A DNA stretch of 64,000 bases from CAVRJC01 sp964505725 (lineage in GTDB: Bacteria; Actinomycetota; Acidimicrobiia; IMCC26256; DASPTH01), in assembly GCA_964505725.1 (NCBI GenBank), contig CAZDJK010000054.1:1-64000 (forward strand). Reading direction: 5' to 3'. The notes below the pieces were generated by a model, which saw only the letters and a program-made list of their open reading frames with translations, ran no database searches and had not been told where the DNA came from. Below, one piece after another: positions 8,181 to 19,410 of the stretch (the first letter of the stretch is position 1; each line of letters begins with the position of its first letter). The translations under genes were made by a program, and so were the position numbers.

Positions 8181-8945
8181 GTGCTGCTGGCGATCGACTG
8201 CGGGAACACCCAGACCGTCATCGGCCTGTTCGAGGGCCACGAGCTCGCCGACCACTGGCGGATCGCCACCATCGCCGAACGGACGTCCGACGAGCTCGCG
8301 CTGATGTTCCAGCAGTTCCTCGGGTTCCACGGCTTCTCGTTCGACGACCAGGTGGACGGCGTCGCGATTGCCTCGGGCGTTCCCCGTGTCACGGCGGCGT
8401 TGCGCGAGATGACCGAGCGGTACTTCGGCATGCCCGCCCTCGTGCTCGAGTCGGGTGTGCGCACCGGGATGCCGATCCTCTACGACGAGCCGAAGAACGT
8501 CGGCGCCGACCGCATCGCGAACGCGATCGGCGCCTACGACCTCTACGGCGGGCCGACCATCATCGTCGACTTCGGCACCGCGAACACCGTCGACGCTGTG
8601 AGCGCGGCGGGCGAGTACCTGGGTGGCGCGATCTTCCCCGGCATCGAGATCTCGCTCGACGCCCTCTTCGCGCGCGCGGCCGCGCTGCGGCGCATCGAGC
8701 TCGTTGCCCCGAAGAACGTCATCGGCAAGTCGACGGTCGAGGCGATCCAGTCCGGGACCGTCTACGGGTTCAGCGGGCAGGTCGACGGACTCGTCGAACG
8801 CTTCGAGGCCGAGCTGGGCGAGTGCACGGTGGTGGCGACCGGCGGCCTCGCGGAGCTCATCATGCCGCACTCGCGCACGATCCAGCGCTTCGAGCCGTGG
8901 ATCACGCTCCACGGCCTCCGCATCGTCTACGAGCGCAACCGCTGA
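8181..8945 (+). CDS. coaX: Type III pantothenate kinase
   Basis: Phosphorylates pantothenate, the first committed step towards coenzyme A; ASKHA-fold kinase that needs a monovalent cation. From GTG 8181 the protein is 254 residues, with LLAIDCGNTQTVIGLF (phosphate 1), GADRIANAIGAYDLYG, VDFGTANTVDAV (phosphate 2) and LGGAIFPGIEIS. The start follows the nadC stop by two bases. It closes the cofactor operon and uses the product of the upstream panC. The facing gene on the other strand ends 16 bases later. Confidence 0.95.
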   Translation: MLLAIDCGNTQTVIGLFEGHELADHWRIATIAERTSDELALMFQQFLGFHGFSFDDQVDGVAIASGVPRVTAALREMTERYFGMPALVLESGVRTGMPILYDEPKNVGADRIANAIGAYDLYGGPTIIVDFGTANTVDAVSAAGEYLGGAIFPGIEISLDALFARAAALRRIELVAPKNVIGKSTVEAIQSGTVYGFSGQVDGLVERFEAELGECTVVATGGLAELIMPHSRTIQRFEPWITLHGLRIVYERNR

Positions 8946-8960
8946 CAGGCGCGCCGCCCG

Positions 8961-9959
8961 TCAGCTCTCGCGCGTGACGAGCCCGTCGACGAGGCTGCCG
9001 AGCTGGTTGCACACGCGCGCGTCGAGGCCGTCGGCGCCGTCGAGCGCGTCGGCCGCCTTCGTCGCGTGCGCGCGCGCGACGGCGAGCGCGAGGTCGACCG
9101 CACCGTTGTCGCTCGCGATCGAGCGGGCCTCGTCGAGCTGGTCGCCCTCGAGCGGGCGACCGAGGAGTGCTCGCAACGTGGACGAGTCCCGCATCGCATA
9201 GATCACCGGAAGTGTGTACACGCCTTCGAGGATGTCCTTGCCCGCGGGCTTGCCGAGACCCTCGTCGGTGGCGGTGAGGTCGAGGATGTCGTCGACGACC
9301 TGGAAGCACATGCCCAGGTGACGCCCGAAGCGTGTCAGCGCGTCGAGCGTCGCGTCGGGCGCGCCCGACACCATCCCGCCGATTCGGCACGACGTGGCGA
9401 ACAGCGCCGCGGTCTTGCCCTCGATCGCCGACAGGTAGTCCTCTTCGGTGCGGTCGACGTCGAACAGGTGCTGGAGCTCGAGCACCTGGCCGCGGCAGAG
9501 GTCGCCGATGGTCTCGGCGAGGAGCGCGGCGACGTCGGCCCCGAGCGCGGCGGCCAACGACGACGCCCGCGCGAGGAGGAAGTCGCCGGCGAGGATCGCC
9601 ACGATGTTGCTCCACCGCGCGTTCACGCTGGGCACTCCCCGCCGCGTCTCGGCCTCGTCGATCACGTCGTCGTGGTAGAGGGAGCCCGTCTGCACGAGCT
9701 CGCAGGCGACGCCGCCGAGCACCGCCTCCCGGGTCGCGGGGCCGTCGACCGAGGTCACCGCGTAGGAGGCGCAGAGGGTGAGGGTGGGCCGGATCCGCTT
9801 CCCGCCCCCCTCGATGAGGTGCATCGCCACCTCGGAGAGGAAGGGATCGGGGGTTCTGACCGATTCGCGCAGTGCCGTCTCCACCCGACCGAGGTCGGCG
9901 CCGAGCGGCCCGAGCTCGACGCTGGTCGCCGGGTTCGGCGGGGCTCCCGGCCGGGTCAT
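8961..9959 (-). CDS. Polyprenyl diphosphate synthase
   Basis: Adds isopentenyl diphosphate units to an allylic primer, giving long isoprenoid chains, probably for menaquinone. The 332-residue all-alpha protein has the first Asp-rich motif HDDVIDEAETRRG and the second QVVDDILDLTATDEGLGKPAGKD, with GGGKRIRP near the N-terminus. ATG 9959 was chosen; the frame stays open upstream but homology starts here. Chain length cannot be fixed by eye; Leu-Tyr-His before the first motif resembles long-chain hepta/octaprenyl enzymes. It is divergent from clpC across a 224-base gap that presumably holds both promoters. Confidence 0.9.
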   Translation of the reverse strand: MTRPGAPPNPATSVELGPLGADLGRVETALRESVRTPDPFLSEVAMHLIEGGGKRIRPTLTLCASYAVTSVDGPATREAVLGGVACELVQTGSLYHDDVIDEAETRRGVPSVNARWSNIVAILAGDFLLARASSLAAALGADVAALLAETIGDLCRGQVLELQHLFDVDRTEEDYLSAIEGKTAALFATSCRIGGMVSGAPDATLDALTRFGRHLGMCFQVVDDILDLTATDEGLGKPAGKDILEGVYTLPVIYAMRDSSTLRALLGRPLEGDQLDEARSIASDNGAVDLALAVARAHATKAADALDGADGLDARVCNQLGSLVDGLVTRES

Positions 9960-10183
9960 GGGCACACGGTACGCAGAGAGGGGAACAATCTCCAAGCGCG
10001 CGACGTCGGTATGGGTTGACGTGGCCCTCGATCGTGCCGATGCACCGCACCCCGGCGGCGGAAGTGCGTCGGCAGGGCCGATTACACTGGCATACATGGC
10101 GTCCGGGCCGGGTTGGCGCGACGAATCCTCACGAGAGCGCTGCGTCCTCGACCGGGCCTATTGACGAGAGGCGGTTTCCCACC

Positions 10184-12670
<2,487 letters not shown>

Positions 12671-13417
12671 CTGAGCCAGCTCCGCCCGGGTAGCCGGCTC
12701 CGGCTGCTCCTCACGGTCGTCGCGCTCGCGGTCCTCGCCGCGGGCTGCAAGGTCGACGCGCTCGTCACCATCGACGTCCACCACGACGGGAGCGGGACGG
12801 TGACGGTCCGCGCCACCCTCGATCCGGCCGCGGTGCAGGCGGTGGAGGCGGGGGGCGGGAAGCTCGAGGACCGGGTGCGGCTCGGCGACCTCGCGGCGGC
12901 GGGGTGGACGGTGTCGTCGTGGACGCGCGCCGGCGACGGCTCGGCCGCCATGACCCTGTCGAAGCCGTTCAGCCGCCCCGACGAGGTCGCCGGCATCCTC
13001 CACGAGATCAACGGCGATTCGGGCCCGATCCGCGACGTGCGGGTCACCCGTGACCACGGGCTGCTCTCGACCCGCTTCGAGACCACCGGGACGCTCGACC
13101 TGTCGTCGCTCCAGACCGGGATATCGGCCGATCCGCAGCTGGTTGCCGGTCTCACCAACCAGCACGTCGACGTGAGCGCCCTCGACCAGGCGCTGTCGAC
13201 GCAGCTCGGCCAGTCGTTGTCGGTGCGGGTCGTGGTCAGGACCCCGAGCGGCATAACCACGATCAAGGGCGTCCCCGGGCAGAAGGTGCCCATCGACACA
13301 ACGTCGAACGCGCTCGACGCCCGTCGGGTCGGGTTCCTCGTGGTCGCGTTGGTGCTGCTCCTCGCCGCGTTCGTCGTGCTCGCCACCGGGCGACGACGCC
13401 GTCAGCGCCGCGCCTGA
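12671..13417 (+). CDS. LppM-like lipoprotein with C-terminal transmembrane helix
   Basis: The frame opens immediately after the clpC stop. A signal sequence rich in Leu/Val/Ala ends in a lipobox (LAVLAAGC, Cys at residue 26), and no ATG, GTG or TTG exists in frame before it. The only plausible start is CTG 12671, with CGAGGG just upstream; the protein is then 248 residues. The body (KVDALVTIDVHHDGSGTV, beta-rich) resembles the LppM/DUF3153-type domain of mycobacteria, and a membrane helix ending in RRRRQRR closes the protein. A later GTG at 12800 would lose the signal peptide. Role: likely envelope, unknown in detail. Confidence 0.65.
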   Translation: MSQLRPGSRLRLLLTVVALAVLAAGCKVDALVTIDVHHDGSGTVTVRATLDPAAVQAVEAGGGKLEDRVRLGDLAAAGWTVSSWTRAGDGSAAMTLSKPFSRPDEVAGILHEINGDSGPIRDVRVTRDHGLLSTRFETTGTLDLSSLQTGISADPQLVAGLTNQHVDVSALDQALSTQLGQSLSVRVVVRTPSGITTIKGVPGQKVPIDTTSNALDARRVGFLVVALVLLLAAFVVLATGRRRRQRRA

Positions 13418-13484
13418 AACCGCGCGCGTGCGTCGGTCGGGGCGAGCCGGCGTCGCTGTCGTACCCCGGCCGTACCGTCGCCCC

Positions 13485-14861
13485 ATGAGGACGCGCACGG
13501 TGCACCGGTGCCGGGAGTGCGGCGACGAGTCGCCGCGGTGGCTGGGCCGCTGCCCGGCCTGCGGGGAGTGGGCCAGCCTGGTCGAGGTGGCGCCCGCGCT
13601 CGTCGGCCCGGCGCCGCTCCGGATCGCCGCGGGGCCGGGCCGCGCCGGCAGCTCACCGGTGCCCATCGCCGACGTCCCGGCGGGCGATGCCGCTTCCACG
13701 CCCACCGGCATCGCCGAGCTCGACCGTGTCCTCGGGGGAGGGCTCGTGGCGGGCTCGGTGACTCTCCTCGCCGGCGAGCCCGGAATGGGCAAGAGCACGC
13801 TCCTGCTCCAGGTGCTCGGCGATCTGGCGCGTCGGGGCGTGCGGTCGCTCCTCGTCACCGCCGAGGAGTCGTGCGCCCAGGTCCGGTTGCGCGCCGCGCG
13901 CATCGGAGCGCTCGCACCCGAGCTCCTCGTCGTCTCCGAGACGTCCCTCCCGCACGTGCTCGCGCACGTCGACGACTGCGTTCCCGCTCTGCTCGCGGTC
14001 GACTCCATCCAGACCGTCGTCGACCCCGGTCTCGCCGGCGCGCCGGGCTCCGTCAGCCAGGTGCGCGACTGCGCGTACCGCCTGGTCCAGGTGGCGAAGG
14101 AGCGCGCCTTGCCGGTGCTCCTCGTCGGCCACGTCACCAAGGAGGGCACGCTCGCCGGGCCACGGGTCCTCGAGCACGTGGTCGACACCGTGCTCTCGTT
14201 CGGCGGCGACCGCGGCCACTCGTTGCGCACGCTGCACGCGCTCAAGCACCGGTTCGGTGCCACCGAGGAGCTCGGCTTGTTCGAGATGACGGCCGAAGGG
14301 CTCGTCGACGTGCCCGACGCGTCGGCGCGCTTCCTCGCCGACCGCCGAGACGGTCTCTCCGGATCGGTGGTGGCCGCCGCGATCGAGGGCGCGCGACCGC
14401 TCCTCGTCGAGGTGCAGGCGCTCGTGGTCGGCACCAACGCGCCCGGGCGTCGCTCGGGGGCCGGGCTCGACGCGGGGAGGCTCGCCCAGATCCTTGCGGT
14501 GCTCGAACAGCGCGCCGGCGTGCGCGTGGGGAGTGCCGACGTCTACGTGAACGTCGCCGGCGGCCTGCGCGTCACCGAGCCCGCGCTCGACCTCGCGATC
14601 GCGCTCGCGGTCGCGAGCGCGATCGCGGCACGGCCGGTGGCTGCGGACACCGTGGCGCTCGGCGAGCTCGGCCTCGGCGGCGAGATCCGGTCGGTGCCCC
14701 AGGTGGATCGGCGGCTCGCGGAGGCGGCGCGGCTCGGCTTCTCGCGCGCGCTCACTCCGAGTGGCGCGCGCGGGTCACGCGCGCTGCGCGTGGTCACCGT
14801 TGCCGATCTCGCGCACGCGCTCGACCAGTGCTTCGCACCAGTTGTGCTCGCGCCCGCGTGA
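13485..14861 (+). CDS. radA: DNA repair protein RadA
   Basis: RecA-related branch-migration ATPase. The 458-residue protein has the N-terminal four-Cys zinc finger (CRECG...CPACGEW, residues 9-27), the RecA-like core with Walker A GEPGMGKST near residue 99, the RadA-specific KNRFG-type motif as KHRFGATEELGLFEM, and a C-terminal Lon-protease-like domain (GGLRVTEPALDLAIA, ARPVAADTVALGELGLGGEIR). ATG 13485 places the zinc finger at the very N-terminus. It is followed by disA, a widespread pairing in Gram-positive bacteria. Confidence 0.96.
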   Translation: MRTRTVHRCRECGDESPRWLGRCPACGEWASLVEVAPALVGPAPLRIAAGPGRAGSSPVPIADVPAGDAASTPTGIAELDRVLGGGLVAGSVTLLAGEPGMGKSTLLLQVLGDLARRGVRSLLVTAEESCAQVRLRAARIGALAPELLVVSETSLPHVLAHVDDCVPALLAVDSIQTVVDPGLAGAPGSVSQVRDCAYRLVQVAKERALPVLLVGHVTKEGTLAGPRVLEHVVDTVLSFGGDRGHSLRTLHALKHRFGATEELGLFEMTAEGLVDVPDASARFLADRRDGLSGSVVAAAIEGARPLLVEVQALVVGTNAPGRRSGAGLDAGRLAQILAVLEQRAGVRVGSADVYVNVAGGLRVTEPALDLAIALAVASAIAARPVAADTVALGELGLGGEIRSVPQVDRRLAEAARLGFSRALTPSGARGSRALRVVTVADLAHALDQCFAPVVLAPA

Positions 14862-14960
14862 CGGCCGGAGAACCGTGCCGGCGACGCGGGTAGACTTCTC
14901 TTCGCGTCGCCGCGAGCCACCGGCTGATCCGGTCCCTGTCGAGCAGGGGAGAGCGAGACC

Positions 14961-16034
14961 GTGCCTGCCCAACCGCGTTCGGAAGCGATGCTCGCCGCAC
15001 TGCGCGTGGTCGCGCCGGGAACGCCGCTGCGAGCCGGCCTCGATCGGATCCTGCAGGCCCGCATGGGCGCGCTGATCGTGATCGGCGACGGGCCCGAGGT
15101 CCTGTCCGTGTGCTCGGGCGGGTTCCTCCTCGATGCCGAGTACACGCCCCAACGTCTGTACGAGCTGGCGAAGATGGACGGTGCCATCATCCTCGCCTCC
15201 GACTGCTCGCGCGTCGCGCGTGCGAACGTCCACCTCGTGCCCGACCCCAACGTCCCGACCTCGGAGACCGGTACCCGGCACCGCACGGCCGAGCGGGTCG
15301 GGCGCCAGCTCGACGTCCCTGCGATCACGGTGTCGGAGGACATGTCGGTCGTCGAGATCCACCGTCGCGGCGAGAAGCACACGCTCGAACCGACACCCCG
15401 CGTGCTCGCTCGCGCCGACCAGGCGCTCCAGATCCTCGGACGCTACAAGCAGCGGCTCGACGCGGTGAGCGGCAGCCTCTCGGCGCTGGAGGTGGAGGAT
15501 CTCGTCACCGCGCGCGACGTCGCGGCCGTGCTGCAGCGTGCGGAGATGGTGCGGCGCATCGCCGACGAGATCGAGGGGTACGTGGTCGAGCTCGGCTCCG
15601 ACGGACGGCTCGTGCTCCTCCAGCTCGAGGAGCTCGTCGGCGGCGTCGAGGAGGACAGGCGCCTGGTCGCCAAGGACTACTGCCGGCAGTCGGGCCCGGA
15701 GGAGGTCCAGGCGGCCATCGGCGCGCTCGGCGAGCTCGACGACGAGGCGCTCCTCGATCTCGGCGAGGTGGTTGCCGTGCTCCAGCTCGGTCACGCGGTG
15801 GGGATCGACAGCGCGCTCCAGCCGCGCGGCTACCGCCTCCTGCACAAGATCCCGCGGCTCCCCGAGACGATCTCCGATCAGGTGGTGGCCCGCTTCTCGA
15901 ACCTGCAGAAGCTCATGCGAGCCGGGCTCGCCGATCTCACCGAGGTGGAAGGCGTTGGCGACGCCCGCGCCCGTGCGATCAAGGACGGTCTCTCCCGGGT
16001 GGCGGAGACCTCCATCCTCGAACGCTACGTGTAG
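14961..16034 (+). CDS. disA: DNA integrity scanning diadenylate cyclase DisA
   Basis: Makes cyclic di-AMP and monitors DNA branch structures. The 357-residue protein has the DAC domain with the catalytic DGA motif (KMDGAIIL, about residue 71) and RHR motif (GTRHRTAER, about residue 106), a helical linker, and a C-terminal helix-hairpin-helix DNA-binding region (LTEVEGVGDARARAIKDGL). GTG start with GGGGAG at about 14946. A TAGACT hexamer in the 99-base gap after radA may be its own -10 element. RadA is known to interact with DisA in Bacillus, which fits the pairing. Confidence 0.96.
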   Translation: MPAQPRSEAMLAALRVVAPGTPLRAGLDRILQARMGALIVIGDGPEVLSVCSGGFLLDAEYTPQRLYELAKMDGAIILASDCSRVARANVHLVPDPNVPTSETGTRHRTAERVGRQLDVPAITVSEDMSVVEIHRRGEKHTLEPTPRVLARADQALQILGRYKQRLDAVSGSLSALEVEDLVTARDVAAVLQRAEMVRRIADEIEGYVVELGSDGRLVLLQLEELVGGVEEDRRLVAKDYCRQSGPEEVQAAIGALGELDDEALLDLGEVVAVLQLGHAVGIDSALQPRGYRLLHKIPRLPETISDQVVARFSNLQKLMRAGLADLTEVEGVGDARARAIKDGLSRVAETSILERYV

Positions 16035-16063
16035 CGTCCCTCCGACGCGAAAGGGAGGACACC

Positions 16064-16807
16064 GTGGCCGAGCTGGAGACGGGCCCGCTCGAGGTCGAGG
16101 TGGAGTCGGTGGGGCTCCGGGGAGTGGACGGCGCGACCGTCGACGCGCTGCACGCCCGGCCCGACGGCGTGCCGGTCTCGGGGATCGCGCTGCATCCCGA
16201 CATCATGGGACTGCGGCCGTTGTTCGACGACCTGTGCCGGCGGCTCGCCACCCACGGATTCGCGGTGTGCGCGCCCGAGCCGTTCGCCCGCGCGCCGCTC
16301 GAGGTGCGCTCGGCGGAAACGCCCGACGCGCGTATGGGCTACGTGCGTGAGCTCGACGACGAGGTGCAGATCGGTGACCTCGAGGCGGCGGCCGACTACC
16401 TCGTCATCCACGACGACATCGCGGTGGTCGCCGCCCTCGGCTTCTGCATGGGCGGGATGCAGGTGCTCAAGGCGGCGGCGAGCGGGCGATTCGACCGTGC
16501 GGTCGCGTTCTACGGGATGATCCGACCGCCCGAAGATTGGGTCGGGCCGGCGACGCGCATCCCGCTCGAGACCGCGCGCGACGTATGCCCGACGCTGGCG
16601 ATCTTCGGCGGGCGGGACACGTTCACGCCCGACGCCGACATCGAGGCGCTCCGCGCCGCGTGGGCGGACCGCCCCGACTGCGAGATCGTCGTGTATGCCG
16701 ACGCCGAGCACGGGTTCGTGCACGCGCCCGAGCGGCCGTCCCATCGCGCCGACGACGCGGCCGACGCGTGGCGCCGGGTGCTCGACTTCCTCCGCCGCGC
16801 CGACTGA
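16064..16807 (+). CDS. Dienelactone hydrolase family protein
   Basis: Alpha/beta-hydrolase of 247 residues. The Cys nucleophile elbow LGFCMGGMQ matches the GxCxGG of dienelactone hydrolases; the acid is in GGRDTFTPDADIE and the base in AEHGFVH. GTG 16064 is preceded by GGGAGG at 16053-16058. It sits 29 bases after disA and could share its transcript. The substrate is unknown; the family opens lactone rings of dienelactones or related carboxymethylene compounds, but many genomic members are unassigned. Confidence 0.88.
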   Translation: MAELETGPLEVEVESVGLRGVDGATVDALHARPDGVPVSGIALHPDIMGLRPLFDDLCRRLATHGFAVCAPEPFARAPLEVRSAETPDARMGYVRELDDEVQIGDLEAAADYLVIHDDIAVVAALGFCMGGMQVLKAAASGRFDRAVAFYGMIRPPEDWVGPATRIPLETARDVCPTLAIFGGRDTFTPDADIEALRAAWADRPDCEIVVYADAEHGFVHAPERPSHRADDAADAWRRVLDFLRRAD

Positions 16808-16825
16808 CCCGTCGCGGCGGCGGGA

Positions 16826-17491
16826 TCACTGGTTGCTTCGCTGCTCGAGCGCGGCGCGGTCGAGGAAGTGGTAGGTGTTGCGGCCCTCGACCTCGAGCCA
16901 GCCGAGACGCGCGAACTGGGAGAGTGCCTTGTTGACGCGCTCGCGGCTCGCGCCCACGAGGCCGGCGAGGTCCTCCTGGGTCATCGGCAGGCGGAAGTGC
17001 TCCTGGTCGCCGGCGAGCTCGAGCAGGCGCTTGGCGGTGCGCGCCGGCACGTCGAGGAACACCGCGTCGGCGAGGGTGTCGTCGGTCGAGCGCAGCCGGC
17101 GAGCCATGACACGCGTGATGATCCACATCAGCTGCGGATGTGATTCGAGCGCAGCCCGCACCGCCGGGTAGGGCAGCACGAGCAGTTGGGTGTTCTCGAG
17201 CGCGCGCGCATCGGCCGACCGCAGGCCGTTGTCGAAGAGAGGCAGCTCGCCGAAGAGATTGCCCCGGTCGAGCACCGCGACGAGCGACTCCCGCCCGTCG
17301 CTCGAGCGGTTGAGGATCGCGACCCGCCCGTTCACGATCGCGAACAGCTCGGTCGCCGGGTCGTCCTGGCAGAACAGCACCTCGTTGCGTTCGACGTCGC
17401 GGAGAGTCGCCGACTTGCGCAGCGTGTCGAGCGTCGTCTTGGGCAGGGCGCTCAGCAGCTGTGTCGTCTCGAGGATGCTGCCATCGGGCAT
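16826..17491 (-). CDS. Crp/Fnr-family transcriptional regulator
   Basis: A 221-residue cyclic-nucleotide-binding-type regulator. N-terminal cupin (RGNLFGELPLFDNGLRSADARA, the phosphate-binding-cassette region with GELPLF), long dimer helix, and a C-terminal winged helix with MTQEDLAGLVGASRERVNKALSQF. ATG 17491 was chosen; the frame is open far upstream but only as antisense to carD. The Arg and Ala after GELPLF fit a cAMP-like ligand pocket, though binding cannot be concluded. It is divergent from carD with 153 bases between them. Confidence 0.9.
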   Translation of the reverse strand: MPDGSILETTQLLSALPKTTLDTLRKSATLRDVERNEVLFCQDDPATELFAIVNGRVAILNRSSDGRESLVAVLDRGNLFGELPLFDNGLRSADARALENTQLLVLPYPAVRAALESHPQLMWIITRVMARRLRSTDDTLADAVFLDVPARTAKRLLELAGDQEHFRLPMTQEDLAGLVGASRERVNKALSQFARLGWLEVEGRNTYHFLDRAALEQRSNQ

Positions 17492-17644
17492 GTACCACCG
17501 ACAGTAACGGCCCCGGCGACGTGAGTGGTAGTGCGTGCGTGCCGTGCCTGACCGGTGCGGGAGGAGTGCTCTGGTACCCTGGGTGGTCTGCCGCTTCCGG
17601 CACGGGCGTTCTTCCCGCCTGGTTCGTCGTTCCCGAGGAGAGTC

Positions 17645-18175
17645 ATGACGTTCGACGTCGGCGACAAGGTCGTGTACCCGCACCACGGAGCCGCCACCAT
17701 CGAGCGTCGCGAGAAGAAGGACGCCTTCGGCGAGAAGCGCGACTATCTCGTGCTCCGCCTCGCGTACGGCGATCTCACCCTCATGGTCCCCGCCGACAAC
17801 GCCGAGGAGATCGGCCTGCGCGAGGTGATCAACGACGAGGAGGTCGAGGAGGTGTTCGCCGTCCTTCGCAAGAAGGAGGCGCGGATGCCCACCAACTGGT
17901 CGCGTCGGTTCAAGAACCACGTCGAGAAGCTCAAGAGCGGCGACATCTACCAGGTCGCCGAGGTGGTCCGGAACCTCTCGATCAGGGAGGCCGACAAGGG
18001 CCTGTCGGCCGGGGAGAAGCGGATGCTGGCGCGGGCGCGCCAGATCCTCGTGTCCGAGCTCACCTTCGCCTTGAACGTCGACGAGGAGACGGCCGAGGCG
18101 CGTCTCGACGCGGTGCTGAAGGGCGAGGACACGCCGGCCAAGAAGCCGGCGACCACCAAGAAGCCCAAGAAGTAG
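17645..18175 (+). CDS. carD: CarD-family RNA polymerase-binding transcription factor
   Basis: Binds the RNA polymerase beta subunit and stabilises open promoter complexes, notably at rRNA promoters. The 176-residue protein begins MTFDVGDKVVYPHHGAATI, the N-terminal Tudor-like RNAP-interaction domain, then a helical DNA-binding domain with MPTNWSRRFKNH (the conserved Trp that inserts at the -10 edge). The Lys-rich tail is variable. ATG 17645 follows GAGGAG. Placement directly before ispD and ispF is the standard actinobacterial order. Confidence 0.96.
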   Translation: MTFDVGDKVVYPHHGAATIERREKKDAFGEKRDYLVLRLAYGDLTLMVPADNAEEIGLREVINDEEVEEVFAVLRKKEARMPTNWSRRFKNHVEKLKSGDIYQVAEVVRNLSIREADKGLSAGEKRMLARARQILVSELTFALNVDEETAEARLDAVLKGEDTPAKKPATTKKPKK

Positions 18176-18184
18176 GTCCTCGCG

Positions 18185-18847
18185 TTGGGCGAGGTGTGGG
18201 GCGTCGTCGTGGCCGCCGGCCGCGGCGACCGCTTCGGGTCGCTCAAGCAGCTCGCCGAGCTCGGCGGCGTCCGCATCGTCGATCGCTCCGTGTGCGCGAC
18301 CGCAGCCGCCTGCGACCGCGTCGTCGTCGTCGTGCCCGCGGGCGCCGACTGGCAGCTCCCGATCCTCGACCCACCGCTCGTCGTCGCGATCGGTGGTGAC
18401 ACGCGCGCGCAGTCGGTGCGCAACGGGCTTGCGCGCGTTCCGGCGTCGGCGGAGGTCATCCTCGTGCACGACGCCGCGCGCCCGCTCGCGTCGGAAGCGT
18501 TGTTCCGCGCCGTGATCGACGCGGTGCGCGCCGGCGCCGACGGTGCGGTCCCCGGGCTCGCAGTCACCGACACGCTCAAGCGGGTCGACGCTGATCGCAT
18601 CGTCGAGACCGTCGACCGCGTCGGGCTCGTCTCGGTGCAGACCCCGCAGGCGTTCCGCGGGTCGGCGCTCCGCGCCGCCCACGCCGGCGGGGCCGACGCG
18701 TCCGACGATGCGGCGGTGGTGGAGGCGCACGGCGGGAACGTAGCCGTTGTCGCCGGTGAATCGTCGAACATCAAGGTGACCACCCCGTCCGATCTCCGAG
18801 TGGCGTCCGCGCTGCTCGGCGACGACCTCGACGGGAGACGCGCGTGA
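18185..18847 (+). CDS. ispD: 2-C-methyl-D-erythritol 4-phosphate cytidylyltransferase
   Basis: MEP-pathway enzyme coupling methylerythritol phosphate to CTP. The 220-residue protein shows VVVAAGRGDRFGSLKQL (nucleotide loop with KQ), GGDTRAQSVRNGL, ILVHDAARPL and VSVQTPQAF, all family motifs. The TTG start 10 bases after carD was taken; GTG 18194, three codons on, is an alternative. The stop overlaps ispF by four bases. Confidence 0.95.
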   Translation: MGEVWGVVVAAGRGDRFGSLKQLAELGGVRIVDRSVCATAAACDRVVVVVPAGADWQLPILDPPLVVAIGGDTRAQSVRNGLARVPASAEVILVHDAARPLASEALFRAVIDAVRAGADGAVPGLAVTDTLKRVDADRIVETVDRVGLVSVQTPQAFRGSALRAAHAGGADASDDAAVVEAHGGNVAVVAGESSNIKVTTPSDLRVASALLGDDLDGRRA

Positions 18848-19335
18848 TCCGCATCGGCCTCGGCTACGACGTGCACCCGTTCGGCGGTGATGGTCCGCTC
18901 GTGCTCGGTGGTGTGACCGTCGAGGGCCCCGGTCTCGCCGGGTACTCCGACGCCGACGCGGTTGCTCACGCGGTCGCCGATTCGGTGCTCGGGCCCTCCG
19001 GACTCCCCGATCTCGGGACGCTCTACCCGGCGTCCGACGACCGCTTCCGCGGCGCGGTGTCGATGGAGCTCCTCGGCGACGTCGTGCGCAAGGTGAAGGA
19101 ATCGGGATGGTGGATCGGCAACGTCGACGTCGTGATCGCGGCGGAGCATCCGCCGCTCGCGCCGCACGTCGATTCGATGGCCGCGAACCTCACCGAGGTG
19201 CTGCGCGCGGCGCAGGAGCCATTGGGGCCCGGCGTCCTGGTGAGCGTGAAGCCCAAGCGAGGTGAAGGCATCGGCGCGATCGGCCGCGGCGAGGGCATCG
19301 CCGTATGGGCGATCGCGCTCCTCGAACGCGGGTAA
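18844..19335 (+). CDS. ispF: 2-C-methyl-D-erythritol 2,4-cyclodiphosphate synthase
   Basis: Makes the cyclodiphosphate of the MEP isoprenoid pathway. The 163-residue protein has GLGYDVHPF (Asp-x-His metal site) and SDADAVAHAVADSVLG (third metal His). The C-terminal loop is PKRGEGIGAIGRGEGIA, where most bacteria have a Thr-Thr-Glu-Lys-type cytidine-binding loop, so the nucleotide pocket looks modified. GTG start in the four-base overlap with ispD. The isoprenoid products feed the polyprenyl synthase at 8961. Confidence 0.93.
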   Translation: MIRIGLGYDVHPFGGDGPLVLGGVTVEGPGLAGYSDADAVAHAVADSVLGPSGLPDLGTLYPASDDRFRGAVSMELLGDVVRKVKESGWWIGNVDVVIAAEHPPLAPHVDSMAANLTEVLRAAQEPLGPGVLVSVKPKRGEGIGAIGRGEGIAVWAIALLERG

Positions 19336-19410
19336 CGAGCTGATCCACCCGCACGCGAGGGCGGAAAGCTCTACGACCGCGGGTCGCGGTCGCCACTACC
19401 CTCGGCGGGC

